A stretch of 46,275 nucleotides of DNA from Cupriavidus numazuensis. GTDB lineage: Bacteria > Pseudomonadota > Gammaproteobacteria > Burkholderiales > Burkholderiaceae. The DNA is taken from NCBI RefSeq assembly GCF_905397435.1, contig NZ_CAJPVI010000064.1, forward strand, positions 1-46,275. The letters are read 5' to 3'. A model generated the notes under the pieces. That model saw only the letters and a program-made list of their open reading frames with translations. It had not been told where the DNA came from and did not search any database. This document shows positions 1-7,595 of the stretch, in pieces. Positions within the stretch are counted from its first letter, which is position 1. Each line of letters starts with the position of its first letter. The translations under genes were made by a program, and so were the position numbers.

Positions 1-93
1 GGCGAACCCGGTGCCAAGACAATCTGGCGCGGACTCGATCGTGTACTCTCCGCTGCTGAAACGCTGCGCGCGCTACGGGATGGGCTCGGCTGA
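1..93 (+). CDS. IS4-family (IS50/Tn5-like) transposase, C-terminal end, partial
   Basis: The frame enters from the left edge and stops with TGA at 91-93, giving 30 residues. They include PGAKTIWRGLDRV, resembling the PG..(T/V)xWRG block near the C-terminus of IS4-family transposases of the IS50 group. The stop codon runs directly into a sequence like an IS50 end (93-111), the arrangement seen in that group. Such enzymes move the IS by DDE cut-and-paste; the catalytic core lies outside the window. With only the tail visible the IS cannot be named. Confidence 0.6.
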   Translation, partial: GEPGAKTIWRGLDRVLSAAETLRALRDGLG

Positions 94-111
94 CTTATGT
101 ATAAAGGTATG
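93..111 (+). repeat. Right terminal inverted repeat of the IS50-like element
   Basis: The sequence ACTTATGTATAAAGGTATG starts inside the transposase stop codon. It matches the inverted IS50 outside end (ACTTGTGTATAAGAGTCAG, from memory) at about 13 of 19 positions. This puts the right edge of the IS at about 111-112. The target duplication cannot be checked because the left end is outside the window. Confidence 0.5.
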
Positions 112-1190
112 TGTTGTGCCAGGTCACCGAGGGAGCAAGCGTTTCGGAATTTTTCGAGGATGGCGTCTATATCTGCTTTAATTCCTGAAAGCCGATTTTC
201 CAGCTGGCGGTTATCGTGAACAGGTCCCTCCCGCTCAAGAAGTTCGCTTTTTACCGCATTCAGTAGCCGTTGAGATTGCTCCAACTCTGATTTTGTCGAG
301 GCAAGTTTCCTTTCGGCTTCCGCCTGCTCAAGTGCAATTCTCGGATCTTTAGACGGTACCTCCACTTCCTTGATGATTGGCCGAACGCTCATCTCGCTCA
401 ATTTCCGTTCGAGATCGGCCTTTTCGGTATTCATCCGTTGGATGGCGAACTGGAGGCTGTTTACAGTATTGCTTTGTGAATCCAAAGCTAGTTGTGCCGC
501 TGCGAGAGCACTTCGATGCTCCGCCTCCTTCTGGTCGGCTGCGCTGTTTCGCTCACGCAGATATCTGATATCCCGTTCCAGCTCTGTTCGTTTGGCGGTG
601 CCCGCTGCAAGCTGCTCTTTGGCAGTTTCGAGTTGGGCCAGAAGTGTGTTGACCTCCTCGGTCGTTGCGCGATAGCGCTCAATGAAAGGAATGATCTCCT
701 CGCGAGTGAAGGGCTCTTGCCGCCTTCTCGCGTCGACTATCAACTGCACCTCCTGGTCCGATATATCGGAACGCTTTAAGATCGTCAGTTCACCAAGATT
801 CAAAAACTCCACAGCCTCGCTACTATTAACGAAGCGCTGGTAGACCTGCAGGTACTGGACAACGGTATGTTTGCTAATCTGAAGCGTTCGAGCGGCGAAC
901 TCGTTCAGGAGCATTGAAGATTGCGCCTTTGCCTTGGCCTCGTTCTCAAGGCGTTTGTTAAGGGAAATATAGATGGTCTGGTGAATATCGGCGAGGTATG
1001 AGCCGATGATCATGTATTCGGTTCGAATTCGTTCGCGTGATTGAGCGATCTGCTCCGCGGCATGCACAATACGGCCGATTGCTGCCGAGTCAATTTCTGA
1101 CGATAGTAAAAGGCGCGTCAGTTGCAGGATCGATAGAGTCGCGTTTGGTTCGCTGGTAGCAGGTAGTCTATTCTTTTCGTCTTTTTTCAT

Positions 1191-1785
1191 TATGCTTATT
1201 TTTACTTAAGAAGGCGATGTGGCATTGCCTACAGGATCGCAGGGAAGCGGTTCTGAGGGGGCAACGTTACTCCACTGGGATGCAGTACCAATTAAAGTGT
1301 GCTGAAAAGATTAGCCTAAAACCGGCGTCACGCGGCGGGCGAAAGCTCGCCAATTTCGGCACTCTTTCAAGGAAATATCTGAAAGGCGCATCTGAATCCC
1401 ACTCTTTCAACGGTAACGCCCAAGTCGAATTTAGGGTAAACCCTCCGATGCGGGGGGTTCTTGTATGTACAGGCGTGTACAGCACGTGCACCCGCATGCT
1501 CAAGTGGGTCAATATCGTGATATTGAGTTGCCCGCGGAAAGCTCGGCATTGGAGTGTGTGTTTCAACGAAAAAGGCGCTCGGTTGCGTGCGCATCGCGGA
1601 TCGTGTAGATTTGGGTTGCGTTCCCACGCATCGAATCGCGGTAAGGGCATTCAGCCCAAACTGTCGCGCACTGCGGCAATCACCGACCGCCCATCTCCTC
1701 GTTTTTCCGAAGATTCATAGCGTGCTTCCGCCATGCATTCGGCATGCCGCAAGCGCGTTGTATGCGCTCACCGCAGAGGATTCCT
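1191..1785. other. Intergenic region between divergent genes, no convincing gene
   Basis: About 600 bp with no frame I trust. It holds a repeated CACTCTTTCAA (about 1360 and 1400), a GTAC-rich patch near 1470-1495 with TGTACAGGCGTGTACA, and the perfect palindrome at 1510-1525. A possible rightward promoter is TTGCGT (about 1583) with TAGATT (about 1606). It probably carries the divergent promoters and operators of the 1190 and 1860 genes. Confidence 0.4.
1510..1525. repeat. 16-bp palindrome, candidate operator or partition site
   Basis: CAATATCGTGATATTG is a near-perfect palindrome (7-bp arms). A second copy with one base changed, CAATATCATGATATTG, lies at 34436-34451. Both are intergenic, which suits a regulator or ParB-type binding site. 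The role is inferred. Confidence 0.45.
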
Positions 1786-1859
1786 TGCTCTTCGAGCATC
1801 GAATAAGCGCCTGGCATCCGCCGGGACATCCCCTTTCACCGTTTTCTCAAGAGAAAGCC
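1786..1859 (+). promoter_or_regulatory. Structured leader of the 1860 gene (divergent copy)
   Basis: GCTC-TTC-GAGC (1787-1797) forms a short hairpin followed by ATCGA, a divergent copy of the recurring first hairpin of this element. TTTCT/AGAAA (1843-1847 with 1852-1856) then forms a hairpin that includes the GAGAA ribosome site before ATG 1860. Confidence 0.4.
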
Positions 1860-2159
1860 ATGGAATCCTTTGCTACCAACCTCATCAAGCGTCCGTTCAA
1901 GCTGTTTATGTTCTGCATGGTGCTTTACACGGCCTCGCAGTCGCTCATCGTCGGTGCTTTTGTGACCGTCGTAGGCCTGTCTTTCCTGTACCACCGCTTC
2001 ATCGGGAACAAGGCAATTCCCGCAGCACCGAAGGTTTCGATGCCGGACCAAAGGTCCCAGTCGATGCCCGAAGTGCCGCGGGAGCCTGAGCGTCCGCAGT
2101 ACGAGCGTTCAGCAGTCGTCACGCAATTCCCTCGCACTGGAACGCACGATCGTTCCTAA
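1860..2159 (+). CDS. Small single-pass membrane protein
   Basis: A 99-residue protein of no family I know. ATG 1860 is chosen because GAGAAAG lies just upstream and the hydrophobic part starts soon after. Residues 10-45 (FKLFMFCMVLYTASQSLIVG and on) form one or two membrane segments. The rest is a polar, Pro/Arg/Gln-rich tail, probably cytoplasmic. It heads a rightward run with the 2255, 2688, ssb and primase genes. Upstream in-frame extension is possible but has no ribosome site. Confidence 0.6.
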   Translation: MESFATNLIKRPFKLFMFCMVLYTASQSLIVGAFVTVVGLSFLYHRFIGNKAIPAAPKVSMPDQRSQSMPEVPREPERPQYERSAVVTQFPRTGTHDRS

Positions 2160-2165
2160 GCCGTT

Positions 2166-2254
2166 GCCGCCCCTCTGGGCGGCCCCTTCCACCTGTTGCG
2201 GGTGCTCGTCGCCCGCCGCCAGGTGGGTGTTCGGGCATTCGCCCGGAGACCCAC
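2166..2254 (+). promoter_or_regulatory. Leader with mutually exclusive hairpins before the 2255 gene
   Basis: GCCGCCC/GGGCGGC (2166-2183) makes a first hairpin. CCACCT (2189-2194) can pair with AGGTGG (2221-2226) around GCGGG/CCCGC. GTGGGT (2223-2228) can pair with ACCCAC (2249-2254) around CGGGC/GCCCG. The last two share 2223-2226, so they exclude each other. The final hairpin buries the ribosome site GGAG (2245-2248) directly before ATG 2255. Confidence 0.55.
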
Positions 2255-2683
2255 ATGGATGCAACTCCATCTGGATGGCAGCTGGACTTCTTCGGTGAAG
2301 CGTCTGCCATCGTCGTAACCCCCGCAAAGGTCGACCCGTTGCCCGATCCTTCGCTCTGGAGCGAGGATGTTCGGGAAAAGATGGTCGACGCCCTCATCAG
2401 TCTGGCGTGCGACAGCCGTCGCGGCGACAACATGCCCGAGTCGTTGATCGACTGTGCGGAAATGCTGCGTGCGCGTATGCGTAGCCGCTCCCTGGACCTG
2501 GAGGAATACTCCATGACCCTTGGTTGGATCTTCGGCTACTGGGACGGCGCACTGCCGTACTCCTACGTCTGTGCTGTCAGCGGTGTGAACCCCGAAACGC
2601 TGCAGGACGTCATCCTTAACCATACCCGCCTGCGCGACGACCTCAATGAGGTCCGCCGGATGTGCTGCGGCTCACTGCTCTAA
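2255..2683 (+). CDS. Conserved element protein of unknown function
   Basis: A 142-residue, largely helical, acidic protein with no motif I recognise. The start is set by GGAG seven bases upstream inside a hairpin that ends at the ATG. The N-terminus (DATPSGWQLDFFGEASAIVV) is less charged than the helical middle (EKMVDALISLACDSRRGDNM). It lies four bases before the next gene, so the two are probably co-translated. No signal peptide or membrane segment is present. Its place beside ssb and the primase suggests a role in DNA upkeep, but that is context only. Confidence 0.65.
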   Translation: MDATPSGWQLDFFGEASAIVVTPAKVDPLPDPSLWSEDVREKMVDALISLACDSRRGDNMPESLIDCAEMLRARMRSRSLDLEEYSMTLGWIFGYWDGALPYSYVCAVSGVNPETLQDVILNHTRLRDDLNEVRRMCCGSLL

Positions 2684-2687
2684 TCTG

Positions 2688-3494
2688 ATGAATTGGCTCA
2701 TCAACACCATTCAGCGCGCGGCAAGCGTGCTTTTCGCACCGAGCGTGTCGCAACGCGCACCGAAGGCGACAGTTGTCGGCGCCGACCCAGCAAAGGAACG
2801 GCAAGTCGTCATCGCTGGCATTCCCCATCTCTTCCGCGATGAGGACGATCACGTCGCACACTTCATCGCCGCATTCGATCATCGTGTCGTGGCGACGCCG
2901 TACGGCGACAAGCTGCTTCCCGAAGTGGTGCCTCGCTGGCGACCAAATGGCGTGCATGACGGCGCAACAGTGCAGGAGGTTGCGGCAAGGGCGATCCTCG
3001 ACGCGGCTGTCCCACAAACCTCACGGGTTGCAAAAGCACTGGCTGCAAGCGACGTTTCTGTTGCATCGGTGGGGCGAAAGCCGAGGGCGGTGCCCACGAC
3101 TTCGCTGCCCCAGCCGGCCTCTGAAGAGCCGGTGTCGCCTTCGAAACGGGCAAGGGCAGAGCGCTCATCGTATGACGTTGGCACGCTGACCTACTGGGGC
3201 GAGCTGGAATTCCCGAGGCGCGTCGCGCCAGGCTCCCGAGAGCCCGAGACCTACAAGTCGTTTGCCTTGAAGCTAGATACGCCGCAAGGCGAGAAGACGC
3301 TGCAAGGGGAGGGACTCAAGGATGCCATTGCGGAAGCGCGCTGCAAGCTCGGCGACCGGATCGCGGTAAAGCGCCTGCACAAGATCAAAGTCGCTGCCTT
3401 CGACCAGATTTCGGGGCAACCCATCATGGACCGCAAGACCGGTGAGCAGAAATATTGGGACAAGTGGGTCTGGAAGATCAATCTCATTCATTAA
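2688..3494 (+). CDS. Protein with a C-terminal domain like the accessory domain of relaxases and primases
   Basis: A 268-residue protein. ATG 2688 lies just after the TAA of the previous gene. Residues 1-60 hold a helical start and a middle linker rich in Ala, Pro and Ser follows. From about residue 165 there is a compact domain (TYKSFALKLDTPQGEKTLQG, then LGDRIAVKRL) resembling the small beta-rich domain at the end of TraI/MobA-like relaxases and TOPRIM primases (..YFVKLxTxxGxxTLWGxxL...GDxV). Known examples bind DNA or regulate the enzyme they are fused to. It ends 11 bases before ssb. I infer that it works with SSB or the primase at single-stranded DNA. Confidence 0.6.
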   Translation: MNWLINTIQRAASVLFAPSVSQRAPKATVVGADPAKERQVVIAGIPHLFRDEDDHVAHFIAAFDHRVVATPYGDKLLPEVVPRWRPNGVHDGATVQEVAARAILDAAVPQTSRVAKALAASDVSVASVGRKPRAVPTTSLPQPASEEPVSPSKRARAERSSYDVGTLTYWGELEFPRRVAPGSREPETYKSFALKLDTPQGEKTLQGEGLKDAIAEARCKLGDRIAVKRLHKIKVAAFDQISGQPIMDRKTGEQKYWDKWVWKINLIH

Positions 3495-3505
3495 CAGGAA
3501 TCATC

Positions 3506-4018
3506 ATGGCATCCATCAACAAAGTCATTCTCGTGGGCAACCTCGGGGCTGATCCGGAAACCCGTTATATGCCCAGCGGCGACGCTGTGACCAACATCCG
3601 TATCGCAACCACTGACCGCTACAAGGATAAGCAGAGCGGTGAGACCAAGGAGGCCACCGAGTGGCACCGCATCTCGATGTTCGGAAAGCTTGCCGAGATT
3701 GCTGGCCAGTATTTGAAGAAGGGCTCGTCGGTCTACATCGAAGGAAAGATCCGCACCCGGAAGTGGCAGGACCAGAGCGGCCAGGATAAGTACAGCACCG
3801 AAATCGTTGCCGACCAGATGCAGATGCTGGGCGGCCGATCGTCCGGTGGCGAAGCCGATGATGGTGGCGGTTACGGCCGCTCCGGTGGCGAGCATGGTCA
3901 GAGCGACAACCGTCGCCCTCAGGGTTCGGGGCAACGTGCCCAACGTCAGGCGCCGCCGCGTCAGCAGCAGGCGCCTTCGAACGGCTTTGAGGACATGGAC
4001 GATGACATCCCGTTCTAG
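3506..4018 (+). CDS. ssb: Single-stranded DNA-binding protein
   Basis: A 170-residue SSB. The OB-fold spans residues 1-110 with the family starts MASINKVILVGNLGADPETR and, later, TEWHRISMFGKLAEIAGQYL. A Gly/Gln/Arg-rich linker follows, and the protein ends in DMDDDIPF, the acidic tip that recruits partner proteins such as PriA, exonuclease I and RecQ. ATG 3506 is preceded by AGGAA. It coats single-stranded DNA during replication, repair or transfer. This is an element-borne copy beside a primase, as on many plasmids, so a chromosomal ssb is expected elsewhere. Confidence 0.95.
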   Translation: MASINKVILVGNLGADPETRYMPSGDAVTNIRIATTDRYKDKQSGETKEATEWHRISMFGKLAEIAGQYLKKGSSVYIEGKIRTRKWQDQSGQDKYSTEIVADQMQMLGGRSSGGEADDGGGYGRSGGEHGQSDNRRPQGSGQRAQRQAPPRQQQAPSNGFEDMDDDIPF

Positions 4019-4071
4019 GACCTACTATGTTGGTTAGATTGACCGCGTAGCGCAAATTCTTCACTTCACCT

Positions 4072-4105
4072 CGCTGCGGCCGCCGGATTCTCCGGTGCCG
4101 CAGCG
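4072..4105 (+). terminator. Strong hairpin after ssb
   Basis: CGCTGCGGC (4072-4080) pairs perfectly with GCCGCAGCG (4097-4105) around CCGG/CCGG. It is followed by a pyrimidine run (CTCTCTTCTGG) but not a clean T-tract. It is either a weak terminator for ssb or a leader hairpin of the primase gene. Confidence 0.4.
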
Positions 4106-4211
4106 CCTCTCTTCTGGCCGTTCGGCCGCACCACCATTCAACGTCCGCAGCGCCATGCTGAAAAGACCTTCTGGCCGAGGGCCGGGATGTCTTTTGAGCA
4201 AGCGTTCCTCC

Positions 4212-4255
4212 GCCTGTCTCAGGCATCGACCCCCACTCCAACCTGGAGACATCCC
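4212..4255 (+). promoter_or_regulatory. Compact two-hairpin leader of the primase gene
   Basis: GCCTG-TCT-CAGGC (4212-4224) is followed by ATCGACC (4225-4231): the recurring first hairpin with a different but fully paired stem. CTCCA (4236-4240) then pairs with TGGAG (4244-4248), burying the ribosome site GGAG seven bases before ATG 4256. It is the shortest complete copy in the window. Confidence 0.6.
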
Positions 4256-5335
4256 ATGACTAAACTGAGTGATATCGTGAAGAACTGGACGCCCGCTCAA
4301 TGGGACGCTCTTGTTGCGCAGTTCCTGCCGGCGGACTTCCTGACGGACGCTTTCTGGAGAGGCCGTCCTGGTCCGTGCCCGATCTGTGGCGACGGTCACG
4401 ACCGGTTTACCTATGACAACAAGCGCGGCCGCGGTGACTGGGTGTGCCGCAAGTGCAATGCCGGCAGTCCCAAGGCTGGCGACGGCATTGAACTCGTTTG
4501 CCGCTCGACCGGCATGTCTTACGTCGAGTTGCTGAACTGCCTGACGGGCAAGTCAAGCATGCCGACAGCCCTTCATGCAGCAGTACCGATCCGACAGCCG
4601 GGAACGAAGCCGTTGGACACTTCGGCAAAGATGCGCCGTATTGAGAAGCAGTGGGCCGCCGCGTCGAGCTTGTCGCACGGCGATGCCGCGACGCAGTATC
4701 TCGCGGCGCGTGTGCCGGGCCTGTGTGCACCGCGCCCGGTAGCCTTACGCTTGGCCTCGCAGGACTATTGGCATGAGGGTGAGCTGATTGGCCGTTATCC
4801 GACGATCGTTGCGCAGTTCACGCTGCCCGATGGTCGGATGGCCACGGTTCATCGTACATCCTTGGACCCGCAGCAGCCGGCCAAAGCATGCATTGTGTCG
4901 TCAGACGGCGAGGTATTGCCGCCCAAGCGCAATGACGTGTCGGCATTGCCATTGGATGGTGGGGCCGTGCGCCTCATGCCGCCGCGGGACGGCGAATTGG
5001 GTGTTGCCGAGGGGCTGGAGAATGGCTTTGCCGCCTACATGCTGTTCGGCGTACCCACCTGGCCTTGCTTGAACCGCGTTCTGTTGAGCAAGTTCGTGGT
5101 GCCGCCAGGTCTGGGAATCCACACCGTGCACATCTTTGCGGACTTCGACCAGATCGATCCCAGGACCGGTGTGTCCCCAGGGATGGCCGACGCACTCAAG
5201 TTGGCAAAGCGTCTTCGTGCCGAAGGCTTCAAGACGGTGATGCACCGTCCAAAGATCCGCGGTACGGATTTTTGCGACGAGTGGCGGACGGTGTACGAGC
5301 TCCGCCAGATGTCTCGACAGGCGGTCGCCGCCTGA
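4256..5335 (+). CDS. Plasmid/phage-type DNA primase with zinc finger and TOPRIM domain
   Basis: A 359-residue protein. Residues 35-75 carry a zinc finger of the phage P4/T7 type (GPCPICGDGHDRF ... WVCRKC). The C-terminal half has a TOPRIM-like domain: GVAEGLENGFAA, then IFADFDQIDPRTG, with the Glu and Asp-x-Asp expected for metal binding. No helicase domain follows, so this is primase only. It would make RNA primers for replication or for priming transferred strands. ATG 4256 is preferred over the upstream ATG 4187 because 4187 lies within the leader and 4256 has GGAG at the right distance. It follows ssb in the same direction. Confidence 0.85.
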   Translation: MTKLSDIVKNWTPAQWDALVAQFLPADFLTDAFWRGRPGPCPICGDGHDRFTYDNKRGRGDWVCRKCNAGSPKAGDGIELVCRSTGMSYVELLNCLTGKSSMPTALHAAVPIRQPGTKPLDTSAKMRRIEKQWAAASSLSHGDAATQYLAARVPGLCAPRPVALRLASQDYWHEGELIGRYPTIVAQFTLPDGRMATVHRTSLDPQQPAKACIVSSDGEVLPPKRNDVSALPLDGGAVRLMPPRDGELGVAEGLENGFAAYMLFGVPTWPCLNRVLLSKFVVPPGLGIHTVHIFADFDQIDPRTGVSPGMADALKLAKRLRAEGFKTVMHRPKIRGTDFCDEWRTVYELRQMSRQAVAA

Positions 5336-5342
5336 TTTACCG

Positions 5343-5440
5343 GCCACCTACCTGGTGGCTTTCTTTCTTCAACCTCTGCCCTGTGGGTCCTCCCCACAGG
5401 GCGGATTCCCGCGTGGCAGTCTCTTCCAGGAGAATTTGCA
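5343..5440 (+). promoter_or_regulatory. Leader hairpins of the 5441 gene
   Basis: GCCACC/GGTGGC (about 5343-5359) is followed by a strong hairpin CCCTGTGG/CCACAGGG (about 5379-5402). The ribosome site AGGAGAA precedes ATG 5441 and TCTC/GAGA can pair across it weakly. The ATCGAC hairpin is absent. Confidence 0.45.
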
Positions 5441-5653
5441 ATGCCGCATAAGGGATTCACCGCGATCGTCAACAAACTGCACATTCACGCCATGCGGACT
5501 GCCGCGACGCGCGACGTGCAGGCGGGACAGTCCGAAGCCCAGTTCTTCCACGTCTACCGACGGGAGCAATCTGGCGAGCTGGTCTTGCTTGAGCGGACGG
5601 GGTCGTTCGATTCGGCCTTCGACTACTGCATTACGACACCAACTCTGCACTGA
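5441..5653 (+). CDS. Small protein of unknown function
   Basis: A 70-residue protein with no family I recognise. AGGAGAA lies nine bases before ATG 5441 and an intrinsic terminator follows 20 bases after the stop, so the gene is well framed. The sequence looks like a small mixed alpha/beta fold with His-rich stretches (KLHIHAMRT, FFHVYRREQSGELVLLERTG). It closes the rightward ssb-primase run. There are no membrane or signal features and no function can be proposed. Confidence 0.65.
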   Translation: MPHKGFTAIVNKLHIHAMRTAATRDVQAGQSEAQFFHVYRREQSGELVLLERTGSFDSAFDYCITTPTLH

Positions 5654-5674
5654 GTGTCCATCCCATTAACGACA

Positions 5675-5701
5675 AAGCCCGGCATTGCGCCGGGCTTTTT
5701 T
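5675..5701 (+). terminator. Intrinsic terminator of the ssb-primase run
   Basis: AAGCCCGGC (5675-5683) pairs with GCCGGGCTT (5689-5697), followed by a T-tract. The A-run on the other side could let it also stop the leftward ParM operon. Confidence 0.9.
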
Positions 5702-5720
5702 CGTTTGTGCGTCGCAAACT

Positions 5721-5855
5721 TCAACGCTTGCGTGGACGACGACGTAGGCCTTGCAGGAGAACCAGACCAGCTTCCCATACGCACCAGCCGATCAGCACGG
5801 CGAAGACGAACACGTTAATGTCGTGGGTGTTCTTGAGGTAGCCGAAGAATTCCAT
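5721..5855 (-). CDS. 44-residue single-pass membrane protein
   Basis: Start ATG at 5855 with AAGGAAAC upstream and stop TGA at 5721-5723. The protein begins MEFFGYLKNTHDINVF and has one membrane segment (FVFAVLIGWCVWEAGLVLL). It ends in a very basic tail, LRRRPRKR, which should stay in the cytoplasm. It is the last gene behind the ParM-like operon, 70 bases after the 5926 gene. The family is unknown; it could anchor a partner at the membrane. Confidence 0.6.
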   Translation of the reverse strand: MEFFGYLKNTHDINVFVFAVLIGWCVWEAGLVLLQGLRRRPRKR

Positions 5856-5925
5856 TGCGATGTTTCCTTAACGGTTGGTGGTTGAGACTAAGAATGCCAC
5901 AGGGAACTGGTGAGTCAAGCTTCGA

Positions 5926-6336
5926 TCACGATGCAAAGAAGCGTGACATTGCCGAATTAATTGCATCGACATCCAGTGAGAAATCCGCTTGGGGCGGCCC
6001 GACTCGATCGGTCCGCGCCGCATCATTCTCCACGGGGAGCGATAGCTGCAACGGCGCCTCGTCGGTCGGCTGCGCCGGTGCCATGGGCAACGCGCTACCG
6101 CGGTCGCGTAATGCCACCTGCGCGTCGCCAAGGTTGCCGAACGCTGAAAGCGCGGCAATCGAGGGCGGTGGCAATATGAGACGGCCGCCGCTGGATGTCA
6201 CCGCCTCCGCCCCGATCTCCGCGAGCCGACGGAAGATCTCGGCTCGCAATCGGGGATCTACGATCCCCGAAAGCTGACCGTACAGTCGCGGTGTGGTCAC
6301 TGGATTCAGGACCACCTTGATTGCGAATTTGTCCAT
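5926..6336 (-). CDS. Small protein downstream of the ParM-like gene, possible partner
   Basis: A 136-residue protein starting 8 bases after the stop of the ParM-like gene, so the pair should be co-translated. The N-terminal 70 residues look structured (MDKFAIKVVLNPVTTPRLYG ... RAEIFRRLAEIGAEA). A Pro/Ala/Gln-rich linker and a short acidic tail follow. Type II plasmid partition operons usually encode a small DNA-binding adaptor (ParR/StbB) right after the actin. Position and size fit that role, but I see no clear ribbon-helix-helix. Function is therefore inferred. Confidence 0.6.
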   Translation of the reverse strand: MDKFAIKVVLNPVTTPRLYGQLSGIVDPRLRAEIFRRLAEIGAEAVTSSGGRLILPPPSIAALSAFGNLGDAQVALRDRGSALPMAPAQPTDEAPLQLSLPVENDAARTDRVGPPQADFSLDVDAINSAMSRFFAS

Positions 6337-6344
6337 CGGTCAGG

Positions 6345-7340
6345 TTAAGCGCGGGCCTGCCGGGCGCTGCCAATGTCGAAGAATCCAGTAACGTTGGCAA
6401 AGCAGGGCGAATCCATGGAGAAGATCCTCGAGCGCGGGAACGCCGCACGGATCGCGCCGGCATAGAGCGCGCTCCCGCCGCCGGTCAGGACGATGGCCGC
6501 AATGTCTTCACTCCGGCCGACGCGAGTCTGCATTTCTTTCACCGCCGTCTGGCACTGCGCCTTGGCGACTTCCAGATATGGCCGAAGGTCGATGAACTTT
6601 TCGTAGAACCGCATCGGCTTGCCTTCGCGCAGAGACTTGTCGATACGCTCAATGCCTGTGACCGGTTCACCTTCGTCGGCCGCTAGCAAGGTCGCAACCT
6701 GCTGATAGATTCGTGAGGACCCTCCGGGCACACCGCCGCTGCGGGTGTCGTCCATCATGAATCCACGCGCCACCACCCAGTCAGTCGTGAAGTAGCCCAC
6801 GTCGACGATCAGGCAGGTATCGTCGGTGTCAAGCTCCTTTCCGGACTGGCGCATGAACGTGACCAGGGAGCCTAATGGCTGCGGCAGGGAGACAACGCGC
6901 TTGATGTTCACCGGACCATGGCCAAAGTCATGACTGCCGGCGAAGCGTTCCTGCAGGACACCCGCGTACTTTTGCAGGGTATGAACCGGTAAGCCGAGAA
7001 TCAACTGTCCGACTTCCTTGGCCTGTGCGTAGTGCAAGGCGCCAAAGAGCAACGCGGCGTACTCGGACGTCGTGACATAGTCTTCCGATAGCGTGCGGCC
7101 GGTATTGCCATAAGCCGACGTGATGGAAACACCGGGTCCTACCTCATAGTTCGCGCCGTCGATCGTCACATTCACGACGTCGCGTGTCTTGAAGTAACCC
7201 GCGCCGTGACTGGTGAGGCTGGAGGCGGACCCTGTAGGAGCCAGCGACGGAAACATCCGAGTGACCACGTCAGCGCCGAGGGGAAACGCGAACTTGGTAT
7301 TGCCATAGCCAACGTCGACAGCGATGGTGGTGGAACTCAT
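6345..7340 (-). CDS. ParM/StbA-like actin ATPase, PRTRC protein D type
   Basis: A 331-residue actin-fold protein. The phosphate 1 loop is VDVGYGNTKFAF near the start, phosphate 2 is LIVDVGYFTTDWVV at about residue 170, and the adenosine loop is VLTGGGSALY at about 290. These are the ATP-binding signatures of ParM, StbA and PRTRC protein D. Such proteins form ATP-driven filaments that push plasmid copies apart. ATG 7340 is chosen because AAGGAG lies eight bases upstream; a TTG six bases earlier is too close to it. The gene heads a leftward operon behind a repeat array, and the PRTRC cassette lies 15 kb away on the other strand. Confidence 0.88.
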   Translation of the reverse strand: MSSTTIAVDVGYGNTKFAFPLGADVVTRMFPSLAPTGSASSLTSHGAGYFKTRDVVNVTIDGANYEVGPGVSITSAYGNTGRTLSEDYVTTSEYAALLFGALHYAQAKEVGQLILGLPVHTLQKYAGVLQERFAGSHDFGHGPVNIKRVVSLPQPLGSLVTFMRQSGKELDTDDTCLIVDVGYFTTDWVVARGFMMDDTRSGGVPGGSSRIYQQVATLLAADEGEPVTGIERIDKSLREGKPMRFYEKFIDLRPYLEVAKAQCQTAVKEMQTRVGRSEDIAAIVLTGGGSALYAGAIRAAFPRSRIFSMDSPCFANVTGFFDIGSARQARA

Positions 7341-7422
7341 TCTCAAACTCCTTGTAGGTTTAGGCTAAAAATATGTCGGTCACACAAATGTGTGACTTCG
7401 CTGATGGACTGCTGACAGCATG

Positions 7423-7513
7423 GTGTTAGCAGGTGTCAGCAGTGGTCCCGAAAGAAGCGCTGGTGTTAGATGTGTGTTAGCAGCGTGGCACGCTGCTAAC
7501 AGCTTGCTAACAC
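7423..7513 (-). repeat. GTGTTAGCAG repeat array, candidate parC centromere/operator
   Basis: Copies: GTGTTAGCAG 7423-7432, GTGTCAGCAG 7433-7442, GTGTTAGAT 7463-7471, GTGTTAGCAG 7474-7483, then inverted CTGCTAACAG 7493-7502 and TTGCTAACAC 7504-7513. An outer palindrome AGCAGCG/CGCTGCT spans 7479-7497. The array lies between the promoter (7534-7560) and the start of the ParM-like gene, as expected for a partition site that also represses its operon. Confidence 0.65.
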
Positions 7514-7533
7514 TTCGGGTCCGAGCACCTTCG

Positions 7534-7560
7534 AATCTACCGGGAAAACTGCGAAGTCAA
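7534..7560 (-). promoter_or_regulatory. Promoter of the ParM-like operon
   Basis: On the minus strand TTGACT (7560-7555) and TAGATT (7539-7534) are separated by 15 bp. It is one of five leftward promoters in the window of this short-spacer type. Confidence 0.6.
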
Positions 7561-7595
7561 GTCGCCAAAAGCTCGCGTGTTTGGGGGCGTTACCG

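Larger units (their letters stand above)
1..1190 (-). pseudogene. Coiled-coil DNA-binding-like protein, 3' end cut off by the IS insertion
   Basis: ATG at 1190 opens a leftward frame with no stop before the window edge; I read it codon by codon. The native part, about 360 residues, ends near 112 where it runs into the IS end. Residues 1-150 are helical and contain a possible helix-turn-helix (NEFAARTLQISKHTVVQYLQ). A long, charged, Gln/Glu-rich coiled coil follows from about residue 170 to 340. This build resembles plasmid DNA-binding or partition accessory proteins with HTH plus coiled coil (KfrA or DUF3102 type), but I do not recognise the family. Its own C-terminus is lost or lies beyond the IS. 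The start codon follows an A-rich stretch without a strong ribosome site. Confidence 0.55.

Noticed and set aside
1217..1720. Rightward frame of 167 codons in the left intergenic region
   Set aside because: Atypical composition (many Cys, Arg, His), no ribosome site, overlaps palindromes and promoter-like sequence.
7381..7394. CACACAAATGTGTG as a separate operator
   Set aside because: A single short palindrome beside the clearer GTGTTAGCAG array; not enough to call by itself.
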